Assembly: GCA_030546905.1 (NCBI GenBank)
Contig: JAUOPI010000004.1
Coordinates: 1 to 64,000, forward strand
Source: Granulosicoccaceae sp. 1_MG-2023
Lineage (GTDB): Bacteria; Pseudomonadota; Gammaproteobacteria; Granulosicoccales; Granulosicoccaceae
Reading direction: 5' to 3'
DNA length: 64,000 nt
Positions 18,572-27,327 of this stretch are shown here, piece after piece. The translations under genes and the position numbers were made by a program. Within the stretch, counting starts at the first letter, position 1, and each line of letters opens with the position of its first letter. A model generated the notes under the pieces. The model searched no databases. It worked only from the letters and a program-made list of their open reading frames with translations, and was not told the origin of the DNA.

Positions 18572-19598
18572 ATCTGAAACGCCTGACCTGAGTGCGGCTC
18601 CCGGTGCGGTGCTGGCCGCGGAACGTGAATCACAGGGGCTGAGCCGGCAGGAAATCTGCGATCAGCTCAATTTCACTGAGACTGTGCTGGCGAAGCTGGA
18701 GGCCGATGATTATGCGGCACTGCCGCCGCCTGCTTTTGTCAAAGGCTATATCCGTTCCTATGCGCGCTATCTTGAGATCGATCCTGAGCCATTGATCGCG
18801 CGATTTAACGAAGCCAATGCCGATGCCCCGGAACCGGCGGTCAGTACCGGGGTGGTGCCGCCCGAAGCGCGCAGTTCCGATCCGCTTATGCGCATTGCCA
18901 CGGTCGCCGTGGCAGTGGTGTTGGTGCTGGCGCTGGTCTACTGGTGGCTGGGCAATAACCGCGGCTCGGTGGTCGACAGTGTGTTGCCTGAAGAGACACC
19001 GCAGAGCACGCCGTCGGATGCGGGCGCGCCGGCCGGCGATGACAGCGATTTTCCGCCCGACAGTGAATTATTCCGCGATAGCGCCGGCACTGCCACGGAG
19101 ACAGAACAAGCGACTGTGAGCGCCGCACCGCTGCAAAGCGCGGAGGCGGCCGTGGCCGCACCTGCGGCTGTTGTGGCCACATCGGTCAATCAGGCCGCTG
19201 ACCAGAGCGCGCCGGCGACTCCGGTGCAGGCCGTTGCGCAAGACACCGCTGAAGCGGCGGATGCGCCTGCCGATGCCGGGGCGCCCGCGCCGAAGCTCAG
19301 CGATGTGGCAGCGGCGGCCGCGGATGTGGCCGGTAATGTACTTCTGCTGCAGGCCACGGAGGCGTCGTGGGTGTCCGTGATTGATGCGCAACAGCAGCGG
19401 CTGATGTACGGCATGCTCACCAGTGGCACGCCGCGCAAGCTCGAAGGCGTGCCGCCGTTCGATATCATCCTCGGTGTCGGCGATGGTATCAGCATTAACT
19501 ACAACGGCGAGGCCGTGGATTTTTCCTCTCATCTGCGCAGCAACCGGACAGCGCGTTTCGTGCTCGCCGCCGACGGCAGTACCAGCAAACTGCCCTGA
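18564..19598 (+). CDS. rodZ: Cytoskeleton protein RodZ
   Basis: A 344-residue bitopic membrane protein linking MreB to the cell-wall elongation machinery. It has an N-terminal helix-turn-helix domain (about 11-85; GLSRQEICDQLN), one transmembrane helix at about 110-130, a long Ala/Pro-rich periplasmic linker, and a C-terminal DUF4115 domain beginning near residue 260. It overlaps pilW. hisS follows after 30 bp; the usual next gene, ispG, is missing. Confidence 0.93.
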   Translation: MTESETPDLSAAPGAVLAAERESQGLSRQEICDQLNFTETVLAKLEADDYAALPPPAFVKGYIRSYARYLEIDPEPLIARFNEANADAPEPAVSTGVVPPEARSSDPLMRIATVAVAVVLVLALVYWWLGNNRGSVVDSVLPEETPQSTPSDAGAPAGDDSDFPPDSELFRDSAGTATETEQATVSAAPLQSAEAAVAAPAAVVATSVNQAADQSAPATPVQAVAQDTAEAADAPADAGAPAPKLSDVAAAAADVAGNVLLLQATEASWVSVIDAQQQRLMYGMLTSGTPRKLEGVPPFDIILGVGDGISINYNGEAVDFSSHLRSNRTARFVLAADGSTSKLP

Positions 19599-19628
19599 AT
19601 TACGACCATCAGGAATACCAATCCCTAA

Positions 19629-20918
19629 ATGAGTAAAGCCATCCAGAGCCTGCGCGGCATGCACGATATTCTGCCTTCCCAGAGTGCCGCCTGGCAGCAC
19701 CTTGAAGGCCATATCCGCGACATCATGCGCGGCCATGCCTACCGTGAAATGCGCACCCCGATCGTTGAGCAGACCGCCTTGTTCTGCCGCTCCATCGGTG
19801 AGGTGACCGATATCGTCGAAAAGGAAATGTATTCCTTTGAGGACCGTAACGGTGAAAGCATCAGTCTGCGCCCGGAGAACACGGCCGGTTGTATCCGTGC
19901 GGCCTTGCAGCATGGCCTGTTGCAGCCGGGGGCGATCAGCCGGGTCTGGTATCAGGGGCCGATGTTCCGCTACGAGCGTCCGCAGAAAGGGCGCTACCGG
20001 CAGTTCCATCAGATCGGTGCTGAGGTCTACGGCGCCGCAGGTCCTGCGGTCGAGGCTGAGCTGATTCTGATGTCATTTGAACTCTGGCAGCGGCTCGGAC
20101 TCGATGCGGATATGCATCTTGAGATCAATACCCTGGGTACAGCCGAAGAGCGTGCCGCCTACCGGGCCGGTCTGGTGGCGTATTTTGAGCGCCATTACGA
20201 CCTGCTGGACGAGGACAGCCGCCGGCGTCTGAGCAGCAATCCGCTGCGTATTCTCGACAGTAAGAACCCGGCCATGCAGGAAATGCTTAACGCCGCGCCG
20301 GTACTGACGGACAGCCTCGGCGAAGAATCGCGGGCGCACTTTGCGGAGCTGCAGCGCATTCTGGCGGCCTTCCCGATTGATGTGCGTGTTAACCCGCGTC
20401 TGGTGCGCGGGCTCGATTACTACAGCCACACGGTTTTTGAGTGGGTAACCGACCAGCTCGGCGCGCAGGGCACCACCTGTGCCGGCGGGCGCTACGACAC
20501 CCTGACCGAGCAGCTCGGCGGTAAACTGACTCCCGCAGTGGGCTGGGCCATCGGTGCCGAGCGGATTCTGGCCTTGCTGGAAGCGGCCGGCAAACTCCCC
20601 GCGGTGCCGGAGGCTGATGTATATGTGATTATCGCGCCGGATGTACCGGCGGCCGAGGGTCTGGCGCTGGCGGCGGATGTGCGTCGTGCCTTACCGGGCC
20701 GGGCCGTTATGGCCAACGTGGCCGGCGGGTCCCTGAAAAGCCAGTTTAAAAAAGCCGATAAAAGCGGCGCCGCGCTGGCGGTTATTCTCGGCGCCGGCGA
20801 GCTGCAGGACGGACAGGTCACGGTCAAGGATCTGCGCCGCACCGGTGAGCAGCAGACAATCGAACGCGGCGCTTTAGCCGAACTGCTGGGCGGCTTGTCG
20901 CCCGCATCAACACACTGA
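19629..20918 (+). CDS. hisS: Histidyl-tRNA synthetase
   Basis: A 429-residue class II aminoacyl-tRNA synthetase. The start reads MSKAIQSLRGMHDILP as usual. Motif 2 is visible (MFRYERPQKGRYRQFHQ), as are the histidine-binding RGLDYYSHTVFEW and a C-terminal anticodon-binding domain. The RPEGTAG element reads RPENTAG, a variant also known in other bacteria. Position before yfgM-bamB-der is conserved. Confidence 0.97.
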   Translation: MSKAIQSLRGMHDILPSQSAAWQHLEGHIRDIMRGHAYREMRTPIVEQTALFCRSIGEVTDIVEKEMYSFEDRNGESISLRPENTAGCIRAALQHGLLQPGAISRVWYQGPMFRYERPQKGRYRQFHQIGAEVYGAAGPAVEAELILMSFELWQRLGLDADMHLEINTLGTAEERAAYRAGLVAYFERHYDLLDEDSRRRLSSNPLRILDSKNPAMQEMLNAAPVLTDSLGEESRAHFAELQRILAAFPIDVRVNPRLVRGLDYYSHTVFEWVTDQLGAQGTTCAGGRYDTLTEQLGGKLTPAVGWAIGAERILALLEAAGKLPAVPEADVYVIIAPDVPAAEGLALAADVRRALPGRAVMANVAGGSLKSQFKKADKSGAALAVILGAGELQDGQVTVKDLRRTGEQQTIERGALAELLGGLSPASTH

Positions 20919-20933
20919 TTACGGAGCCCCAAG

Positions 20934-21587
20934 GTGAGCGAATACGAAACAGAAGAACAACAGGTCGAAGCGATTAAATCCTGGTGGAGCGAGAACGGCC
21001 GCTCGGTTTTATTCGGCGTTGTTCTCGGTGTTGCGGTGATCGGCGGCTGGCGCGGTTTTGCGGCCTATAAGGACGGCCGGGCCCAGGATGCAGCGGGAAT
21101 TTACGGCGAGTTCGTCGAGGCGGCAGGTGCGGCAGATCTGGATAAGGTCGCAAGCCTGGCGCAGCAGTTGCGCGATGACTACAGCGGGCTGACCTTCCCG
21201 GTGATGGCTTCGCTGGCTGAAGCGGGTCTGCTGGTCTCCGAAAAAGGCGATCTGGCGACGGCTGCCGAGCGTCTTGACTGGGCGCTGAACAATGCCTCAC
21301 TGGAGGAAATGAAAACCATCGCGGCTCTGCGACTGGCGCGCGTACGTCTGGCGCAGGGTGAGCATCAGGCTGCGCTGTCGGCCTTGCCGGAGTCGGCCTC
21401 ACCGGCGTTTGCCGGTCTGACGGCAGAGATTCGCGGTGATATCGAGCTGGCCATGGGTGATCAGGCCAAGGCACGGGCCAGTTATGAAGAAGCCCGCACG
21501 CTTGGCGGCGAAGTCGTCAACCCGGCGGTGCTGGACATGAAAATCGGTGATCTGGCGCTGCCTGAAAGCGAAAAAGAAGAAGGCTGA
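20934..21587 (+). CDS. yfgM: YfgM family translocon-associated TPR protein
   Basis: A 217-residue inner-membrane protein with a short cytoplasmic tail (ending at WWSENGRS), one membrane helix at about 24-41, and a periplasmic TPR-like domain. YfgM of E. coli works with SecYEG and the chaperone PpiD in handing over exported proteins. GTG start at 20934. Its stop overlaps the bamB start, so the pair is coupled. Confidence 0.9.
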   Translation: MSEYETEEQQVEAIKSWWSENGRSVLFGVVLGVAVIGGWRGFAAYKDGRAQDAAGIYGEFVEAAGAADLDKVASLAQQLRDDYSGLTFPVMASLAEAGLLVSEKGDLATAAERLDWALNNASLEEMKTIAALRLARVRLAQGEHQAALSALPESASPAFAGLTAEIRGDIELAMGDQAKARASYEEARTLGGEVVNPAVLDMKIGDLALPESEKEEG

Positions 21588-22729
21588 TGAAACTAGCACC
21601 TCTGGCAACGGCCTTGATGCTGGCTCTGGCCGGCTGCGGCGGCAATGATGCGGTTCTTAAACCTGTACCGCTGACGGATATACGTTCGCAGGTCGGGGTC
21701 GACAGTGACTGGAAGGTCGGTTCTGAAGGTGCGCGTTCTGACTCCGCCGAGCGATTCCGGCCTTATCTGGACGAGTCTTTTGCTTATCTGGCCGGGCATG
21801 ACGGCTCAGTCAGTGCGGTGGCGCTGGACAATGGCAAGCAGGCCTGGGAAACCGGGCTTGATGTGCCGCTGTTGCGCGGCGTCAGTGGTGACGCGTCGAG
21901 AGTTTATGTAACCACGCTGGATGGCGAGGTGATCGCGCTCGGCAAGGCTGAGGGCGAGGTTCTCTGGCGCCAGTCGTTTTCGTCGGAAGTGCTGGCCGCG
22001 CCGGCGGCGTCACCGTCGATGCTGGTTGTGCGTACCAATGATGGCTATATCTACGGCCTGTCACCGGACGACGGCAGCGAGGTCTGGCGTCAGCAGTTTC
22101 AGGTGCCGGTGCTGACCGTGCAAGGTTACGCCACGCCCCTGATCGTGCCGGGCGGTGTGCTGACCGGCCTGGACGACGGGACTGTGGTGGCCTTGTCGCT
22201 GACGGACGGGCGCCTGATCTGGCGTACCCAGGTCGCACGTCCGGACGGGCGTTCGGAGATCGATCGTCTGGTGGACGTGGACGGGCCTTTAAGTATCGAT
22301 CAGCAGTATATCTACGCGGCCAGCTATCAGGGCCAGCTGGTGCGGATTGAGCCGCAGCAGGGCCGGATCAGCTGGTCGACCCCGGTTTCCTCGACCACCG
22401 GTGTCAGCACCAATGCTGATAAAGCCTTTGTCAGTACCAGTGAGTCCCATGTGCTGGCTGTGGACAAGCAGAGCGGCGCGGTGCTGTGGGAAACGGCAGC
22501 GCTGGAAGGGCGTCATCTGACCCGGCCGGTGCCGGTCGAAGGGGCCGTGATCGTCGGTGATCTGGAAGGCTATATCCACTGGCTGGACGAAGATAACGGT
22601 GAGCTGATCGGGCGCTACCGCTTGGATAATTCGCCGGTGATGGCCGCGCCTGTGGTGCGCGATGACGCTATCTATCTGCTTTCGCGCGATGGGGTGTTGC
22701 GTAAGATTTCGGCCAAAGCCCTGGACTGA
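21587..22729 (+). CDS. bamB: Outer-membrane assembly lipoprotein BamB
   Basis: A 380-residue lipoprotein of the BAM complex, which inserts beta-barrel proteins. The lipobox LALAGC puts the lipidated Cys at 17. The mature part is an eight-bladed propeller built from PQQ-like repeats with Trp at the blade ends (QAWETGLD, EVLWRQSF, EVWRQQF, RLIWRTQV, VLWETAAL). It is coupled to yfgM and followed by a terminator. Confidence 0.95.
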   Translation: MKLAPLATALMLALAGCGGNDAVLKPVPLTDIRSQVGVDSDWKVGSEGARSDSAERFRPYLDESFAYLAGHDGSVSAVALDNGKQAWETGLDVPLLRGVSGDASRVYVTTLDGEVIALGKAEGEVLWRQSFSSEVLAAPAASPSMLVVRTNDGYIYGLSPDDGSEVWRQQFQVPVLTVQGYATPLIVPGGVLTGLDDGTVVALSLTDGRLIWRTQVARPDGRSEIDRLVDVDGPLSIDQQYIYAASYQGQLVRIEPQQGRISWSTPVSSTTGVSTNADKAFVSTSESHVLAVDKQSGAVLWETAALEGRHLTRPVPVEGAVIVGDLEGYIHWLDEDNGELIGRYRLDNSPVMAAPVVRDDAIYLLSRDGVLRKISAKALD

Positions 22730-22735
22730 TCCGCT

Positions 22736-22761
22736 AAGGCAGCCCGCAGGCTGCCTTTTTT
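22736..22761 (+). terminator. Terminator after bamB
   Basis: AAGGCAGCC (22736-22744), a CGCA loop and GGCTGCCTT (22749-22757) are followed by T residues. It ends the rlmN-to-bamB block and lies 7 bp from the end of the convergent GGDEF/EAL gene. Confidence 0.88.
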
Positions 22762-22767
22762 GTGCCC

Positions 22768-25104
22768 TCAGCCGGCCTGCATGGTGTTGGCGGCAGGGGG
22801 CAGGCTGATCAGGCGGTCGATTTCCGAGGCGTCGGTGGGCTTGTGAATCAGATAGCCCTGCACCGCGTCGCAGCCCAGAGTTTGCAGCAGGTCCTGCTGT
22901 TCGCGGGTTTCCACGCCTTCAGCAATGGTGCGCAACTTCAGTTGCTGCGCAATGGCGATAATCGCGGCGGTAATCTCCCGTGAATCGGCGTTGTCCAGCA
23001 TCGAATTGACGAAGGATTGGTCGATCTTCAAGGCGTGGATCGGCAGTTCCTTGAGACGGTACAGCGACGAGCTGCCGGCACCGAAATCATCAATCACCAG
23101 TGTTACGCCGCGGGCGCCGAGTTCTTTCAGGGTGTCAACCGAGGTACTCAGATCATTCATGATGATCGATTCGGTGATCTCGAAGGCCAGCAGCGACGGA
23201 TCCACATCAAAATCACCCAGCGCTTTGTCCACAATTACCGGCAGATTCTGCAGGCGGAACTGGCGTGGCGAGATATTCACGGCCAGCTGCATGGGTTCCT
23301 GTCCGGCGTCCATCCAGTGGCGGATTTGCTTGCATGCCTCGCGGATGACCCACTCACCAATCTCGGCAATCAGGCCGGTTTTCTCCGCAATCGGAATAAA
23401 GTGATCCGGACGCACGCTGCCGAGCTTATGGTCTTTCCAGCGCAGGAAGGCTTCCATACCGCAGTATTGGCCGGTCTGCAGGTCGAGCTGCGGCTGAAAC
23501 GACAGTGACAGTGCGTTGTCGGCCAGGGCCGTGCGCAGGCGTGACTCCATGGTCATCTGCTGCATGGCGCGGATTTTCATATCGCGGTTGAAAATCTGAT
23601 AGTTGTTACGCCCCAGCTGTTTGGCGTGGTAGCAGGCCGAATCGGCTTGCTTGAGCAGTGTGCTGAGATTGGACGCGTCATCCGGGAACAGCGCGATGCC
23701 GATGCTCGAGCTGACCTCGACATCAATGCCTTCGATCTCCAGCCGCTGGTGCAGCTGCTTGAGAATCCGGTCGGCGGTGATGCGCACTTCGCGTACATCT
23801 TTGATTTGATCCAGAAATGCGGCAAATTCGTCCCCGCCCATGCGTGCCGAGACATCGATCTCACGCAGGTTTTCGCGGATACGGTTGGCCACCGTGCGCA
23901 GCAGTTCATCACCGACCGCATGACCGAGTGTGTCGTTGACCTGTTTGAACTTGTCCAGGTCAAACAGCATCAGTGCCACCTTGTGGCCGTGGCGGCGGCT
24001 GCCGGCCAGCGCTGACTCGAGTTGTTCGAGAAAGTGATTGCGATTGGCCAGTCCTGTCAGACCGTCTTTGGTGGCCTGATGGTGCAGTTGGCGCTGCGCC
24101 AGTTTCAGGTAGGTGATATCCGAAAAGGTGATAATGCGGCTGCCGTTTTCCGCGTCGCGCTTGGTAACCCGCAGGTAGATGCCCGATTCGGTCATATATT
24201 CGCGCGGCGTTTCATTGCGGTTGGTGCCGGCGCTGACCACGTCGGATTCGATCAGATGGTGTGTTTGCACCTCAATCAGGCGCATATCGCCGCGGTTGAT
24301 GCTGCGCGCAAATGCGTCCTCAAAGGACTGATCTATCTTTAGTCGCGCACGCAGTTTGGGGCAGATACGGCCCAGTGTTTCGTTTATGACCAGGCAGCGG
24401 TCCTCGCTGTCGGTCAGGACCACGCCTTCTTCCAGATTGTTCACGGAGTCGGAAATCAGCTTGCGCTCATTGGCCAGCTTGGTCTGGGTCTGGCGTTGTT
24501 TAATGTTCAGTGAAATGACCAGCACGATCAGGCTCATGCTGCCCAGAAGGAGAGTCAGCACACTGACGCGGAAACTGCTGAAGCGATCCTTGTAACTTGC
24601 GATCAGCTTATGCTGTGCGGCGGCCAGGCGCTGCTGCTCGGCGCGCATATCATCCAGGCTGTCCTCCAGGGCCTCAACCGACAAGCGGTAGGCTTTGGTC
24701 GAGGTTAGCGGGATGCCTCTGGGGGTTTCGTTAGTCAGCCACTTGTCGATGGTGGACAGCAGCTGTTCTGCTGCCAGAGAGTTACCGCCGGTGCTTTCGA
24801 CCGTGGTGGTGCCGATATGCCGGCGCGCCTCGGCGATGACGGCGCTGATCCGTTGCAGGCCGGTCGCGGAGCCGAAGTTACGCTCAAGCTGCAGGGTCTG
24901 ATGCACTTTTTCCAGCGCGCTGGATACCTGACCCAGCTGCGCCTGTTTCTCGATCAGCACCTGTGCGGTATCGCTCTCGGAGAATTCCGATTTTTTGTGT
25001 ACAAAATAAGCAAACCAAAGCCCGATCAGCAGTATTGCCAGATAGGATGCTATTTCCAGGCGTGAGATGGCAGGTTCGCGGTTAATTTGCAGCATATGGC
25101 GCAA
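22768..25104 (-). CDS. Membrane GGDEF/EAL cyclic-di-GMP signalling protein
   Basis: A 778-residue protein. Membrane helices at about 18-36 and 180-200 enclose a helical periplasmic sensor. A PAS-like region (about 215-335) follows, then a GGDEF domain (423-427 intact, with the inhibitory-site motif Arg414-x-x-Asp417 five residues before it) and an EAL domain. In the EAL domain the signature reads E551-A-F, but Asn610, Glu642, Asp672-Asp673, Lys693, Glu729 and Gln749 are all present, so activity is possible. It may both make and break c-di-GMP. Two in-frame ATGs (25104 and 25095) could serve as start. Confidence 0.92.
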   Translation of the reverse strand: MRHMLQINREPAISRLEIASYLAILLIGLWFAYFVHKKSEFSESDTAQVLIEKQAQLGQVSSALEKVHQTLQLERNFGSATGLQRISAVIAEARRHIGTTTVESTGGNSLAAEQLLSTIDKWLTNETPRGIPLTSTKAYRLSVEALEDSLDDMRAEQQRLAAAQHKLIASYKDRFSSFRVSVLTLLLGSMSLIVLVISLNIKQRQTQTKLANERKLISDSVNNLEEGVVLTDSEDRCLVINETLGRICPKLRARLKIDQSFEDAFARSINRGDMRLIEVQTHHLIESDVVSAGTNRNETPREYMTESGIYLRVTKRDAENGSRIITFSDITYLKLAQRQLHHQATKDGLTGLANRNHFLEQLESALAGSRRHGHKVALMLFDLDKFKQVNDTLGHAVGDELLRTVANRIRENLREIDVSARMGGDEFAAFLDQIKDVREVRITADRILKQLHQRLEIEGIDVEVSSSIGIALFPDDASNLSTLLKQADSACYHAKQLGRNNYQIFNRDMKIRAMQQMTMESRLRTALADNALSLSFQPQLDLQTGQYCGMEAFLRWKDHKLGSVRPDHFIPIAEKTGLIAEIGEWVIREACKQIRHWMDAGQEPMQLAVNISPRQFRLQNLPVIVDKALGDFDVDPSLLAFEITESIIMNDLSTSVDTLKELGARGVTLVIDDFGAGSSSLYRLKELPIHALKIDQSFVNSMLDNADSREITAAIIAIAQQLKLRTIAEGVETREQQDLLQTLGCDAVQGYLIHKPTDASEIDRLISLPPAANTMQAG

Positions 25105-25290
25105 TGGATCCGGGGTCTCAGTGGGTTAAGGGGCAGGGCACGGTCTGACTGCGCCCTTGGCTCTGTTGGGTATTTATCGGCGCGCCGGCGGTTTCGTTTA
25201 GCGGTGTTGCAGCTGAAATCTCATCTGTTCTGCCAGCGCCTCGCAAACGTGCGATAATCGGCGCTTTTCCGCCCGGCAAGCGAACATCTT

Positions 25291-26706
25291 ATGAAACCCG
25301 TAATTGCACTCGTGGGGCGCCCGAACGTCGGGAAGTCCACGCTATTTAACAAGTTAACCCGAACCATGGACGCGCTCGTGGCCGATTTTCCCGGTCTGAC
25401 ACGGGACCGGAAATACGGTGCGGGCAAGCTCGGGGATTTCAGCTACACGGTGGTCGATACCGGTGGCCTGAGCGGTGAGGAAGAGGGCATAGACGTGCAT
25501 ATGGCCGAGCAGACCCGGCTGGCCATAGACGAAGCGGATGTGGTGTTGTTTCTGGTCGACGGCCGGGACGGCTTGAGCACGGTTGATGAGGATATTGCCA
25601 AGCACCTGCGGCGCAGCGAGAAAAAAGTCTCTCTGGTTGTGAACAAGATCGACGGTGTCGGCGAGGAGCAGGCCAGTGCCGAGTTCTACGCCCTGGGGAT
25701 GGGCGAGCCGCTGTGTATTGCCGCTAGCCATAACCGTGGCCTGACGCGCATGCTCGAGGCGCTGCAAGCGCGCTATGGCTTCGATGATGACGAGGCGGCA
25801 GCGGCCGCCTCGCGTGAACAGGACGGCCGTATCCGTGTCGGTATTATCGGGCGTCCGAACGTGGGCAAGTCCACGCTGATCAACCGCCTGACCGGCGAGG
25901 CGCGGGTGGTGGCTTTCGATCAGCCCGGTACCACCCGCGATACGGTGGAGATTCCGTTCCGCCGTGGCAAGCGCGATTATCTGCTGGTCGACACCGCCGG
26001 TGTACGGCGGCGCGGCAAAATTGCCGAAGTGGTGGAGAAGTTCAGTGTTATCAAAACGCTCAAGGCCATCGAAGAAAGTCACGTCTGCGTGTTAATGGTC
26101 GACGCGACCGAAGGGGTGACCGACCAGGATCTTAGCCTGACCGGTTATGCGATGGAAAAGGGCCGCGCCATCGTGCTGGCGATCAATAAATGGGACGAAC
26201 TTGAGCCGGCGCAGCGCGATCACGTCAAAGTCGAGCTTGAGCGGCGCACAGCGTTTCTCAGCTTTACCAAAACGCACTTTATCTCCGCTCTGACCGGCAG
26301 TGGTGTGGATCAGCTGTTCCGCTCCATATCGCGGGCTTTTGACTCGGCGACGCTGGATATGTCCACGCCGGTGCTGACGCGCATGCTCGAGCACGCCGTG
26401 TCGGTGCATCAGCCGCCGATGATCAACGGCCGCCGCATCCGCCTGCGCTATGCCCACCAGGGCGGCAGCAATCCGCCGGTGATCGTCATTCACGGTAATC
26501 AGGTCGAACGGGTTCCGGCCAGCTATAAGCGCTATCTGATGAACTTCTACCAGAAAGAACTGGGCCTGTTCGGCACCCCGGTGAGGATCAGTTTTTCCGG
26601 TAAGGAAAATCCGTTTGAAAACCGCCGCGAGAAGCTGACACCGCTGCAGAAATACAAAAAACAGAAGGAAGAAAAGCGACGCGGACCGAAGCCCGGCAAG
26701 CGTTAA
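25291..26706 (+). CDS. der: Ribosome-assembly GTPase Der (EngA)
   Basis: A 471-residue protein with two consecutive GTPase domains, each with a GRPNVGKS P-loop (residues 9-16 and about 187-194), and a C-terminal KH-like domain. The second domain shows DTAGVRRRGK and NKWD. Der is needed for 50S subunit maturation. The basic C-terminal tail (KKQKEEKRRGPKPGKR) is typical. It is separated from bamB by the inserted GGDEF/EAL gene; usually the two are neighbours. Confidence 0.97.
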   Translation: MKPVIALVGRPNVGKSTLFNKLTRTMDALVADFPGLTRDRKYGAGKLGDFSYTVVDTGGLSGEEEGIDVHMAEQTRLAIDEADVVLFLVDGRDGLSTVDEDIAKHLRRSEKKVSLVVNKIDGVGEEQASAEFYALGMGEPLCIAASHNRGLTRMLEALQARYGFDDDEAAAAASREQDGRIRVGIIGRPNVGKSTLINRLTGEARVVAFDQPGTTRDTVEIPFRRGKRDYLLVDTAGVRRRGKIAEVVEKFSVIKTLKAIEESHVCVLMVDATEGVTDQDLSLTGYAMEKGRAIVLAINKWDELEPAQRDHVKVELERRTAFLSFTKTHFISALTGSGVDQLFRSISRAFDSATLDMSTPVLTRMLEHAVSVHQPPMINGRRIRLRYAHQGGSNPPVIVIHGNQVERVPASYKRYLMNFYQKELGLFGTPVRISFSGKENPFENRREKLTPLQKYKKQKEEKRRGPKPGKR

Positions 26707-26718
26707 GTGATCAGCGTG

Positions 26719-26739
26719 CGGCCGGCGCGGTGCCGGCCG
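26719..26739. terminator. GC-rich hairpin between convergent der and DUF1566 gene
   Basis: CGGCCGGC (26719-26726) pairs with GCCGGCCG (26732-26739) around GCGGT. There is no T run on either strand, so it may only be a transcript-stabilising hairpin. Confidence 0.35.
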
Positions 26740-26755
26740 TACACAATGCGTTGAA

Positions 26756-27325
26756 TCAGAGGTCGCGGACCAGTCTGACCAGTTGTTCGGAGTCGCGCGC
26801 CAGTGCGTTGTCAGCGGCGTTGGAGAAGTCCAGATAGCGGATCAGGGCGCTGTCGTAATAAGGCGTGGCGCTCCAGACAATAAATGAGATGTCGTCACCG
26901 TCGCTGCGCTGAATGCCGGTGTTGGGGAACTGATCCTCATCCATGGCCGGGCCGGTACAGGCGTACTCGACCAGCGATGCGAGCTCTTTGATATTGGGCA
27001 GGCGCCAGTCGCTGTAACCGCCGGTTCTGTCGTCGGTGGCGGCCTGCAGCGCATCAGGCCAGCTCAGGAACTCGGCCTGGCCGGTCGCGCAATCCTGTCC
27101 GCTCAGGCCGAGCAGGCAGCGTTGCCACATCAGGCCGGTCACATTGTCGACAATGATATCGTCGTCCAGTGTCTCGAAACGTTCCGGTGCGGCGGTCTGG
27201 TACAGATCCGGGCGGCAGGCCGCCGGAGCCGGCAGTGACATGGTCAGTCCAAGGCAGAGCAGGGCCAGGATGGCTGCGCCGCGGAGTCCGTTCGCCTGCA
27301 CAGCGGTGCGTTGTGAGTGATTCAT
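26756..27325 (-). CDS. Exported DUF1566 protein
   Basis: A 189-residue protein with a signal peptide ending near LPAPAAC and a DUF1566 domain. Visible domain elements are VDNVTGLMWQRC, YSDWRLPNIKELASLV and the closing VRLVRD. DUF1566 (also called the Lcl C-terminal domain) is found in many secreted or surface proteins of unknown role; the WRLP motif is its hallmark. It starts 2 bp after the stop of the larger DUF1566 gene upstream, so the two form an operon. Confidence 0.8.
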   Translation of the reverse strand: MNHSQRTAVQANGLRGAAILALLCLGLTMSLPAPAACRPDLYQTAAPERFETLDDDIIVDNVTGLMWQRCLLGLSGQDCATGQAEFLSWPDALQAATDDRTGGYSDWRLPNIKELASLVEYACTGPAMDEDQFPNTGIQRSDGDDISFIVWSATPYYDSALIRYLDFSNAADNALARDSEQLVRLVRDL

Positions 27326-27327
27326 TC

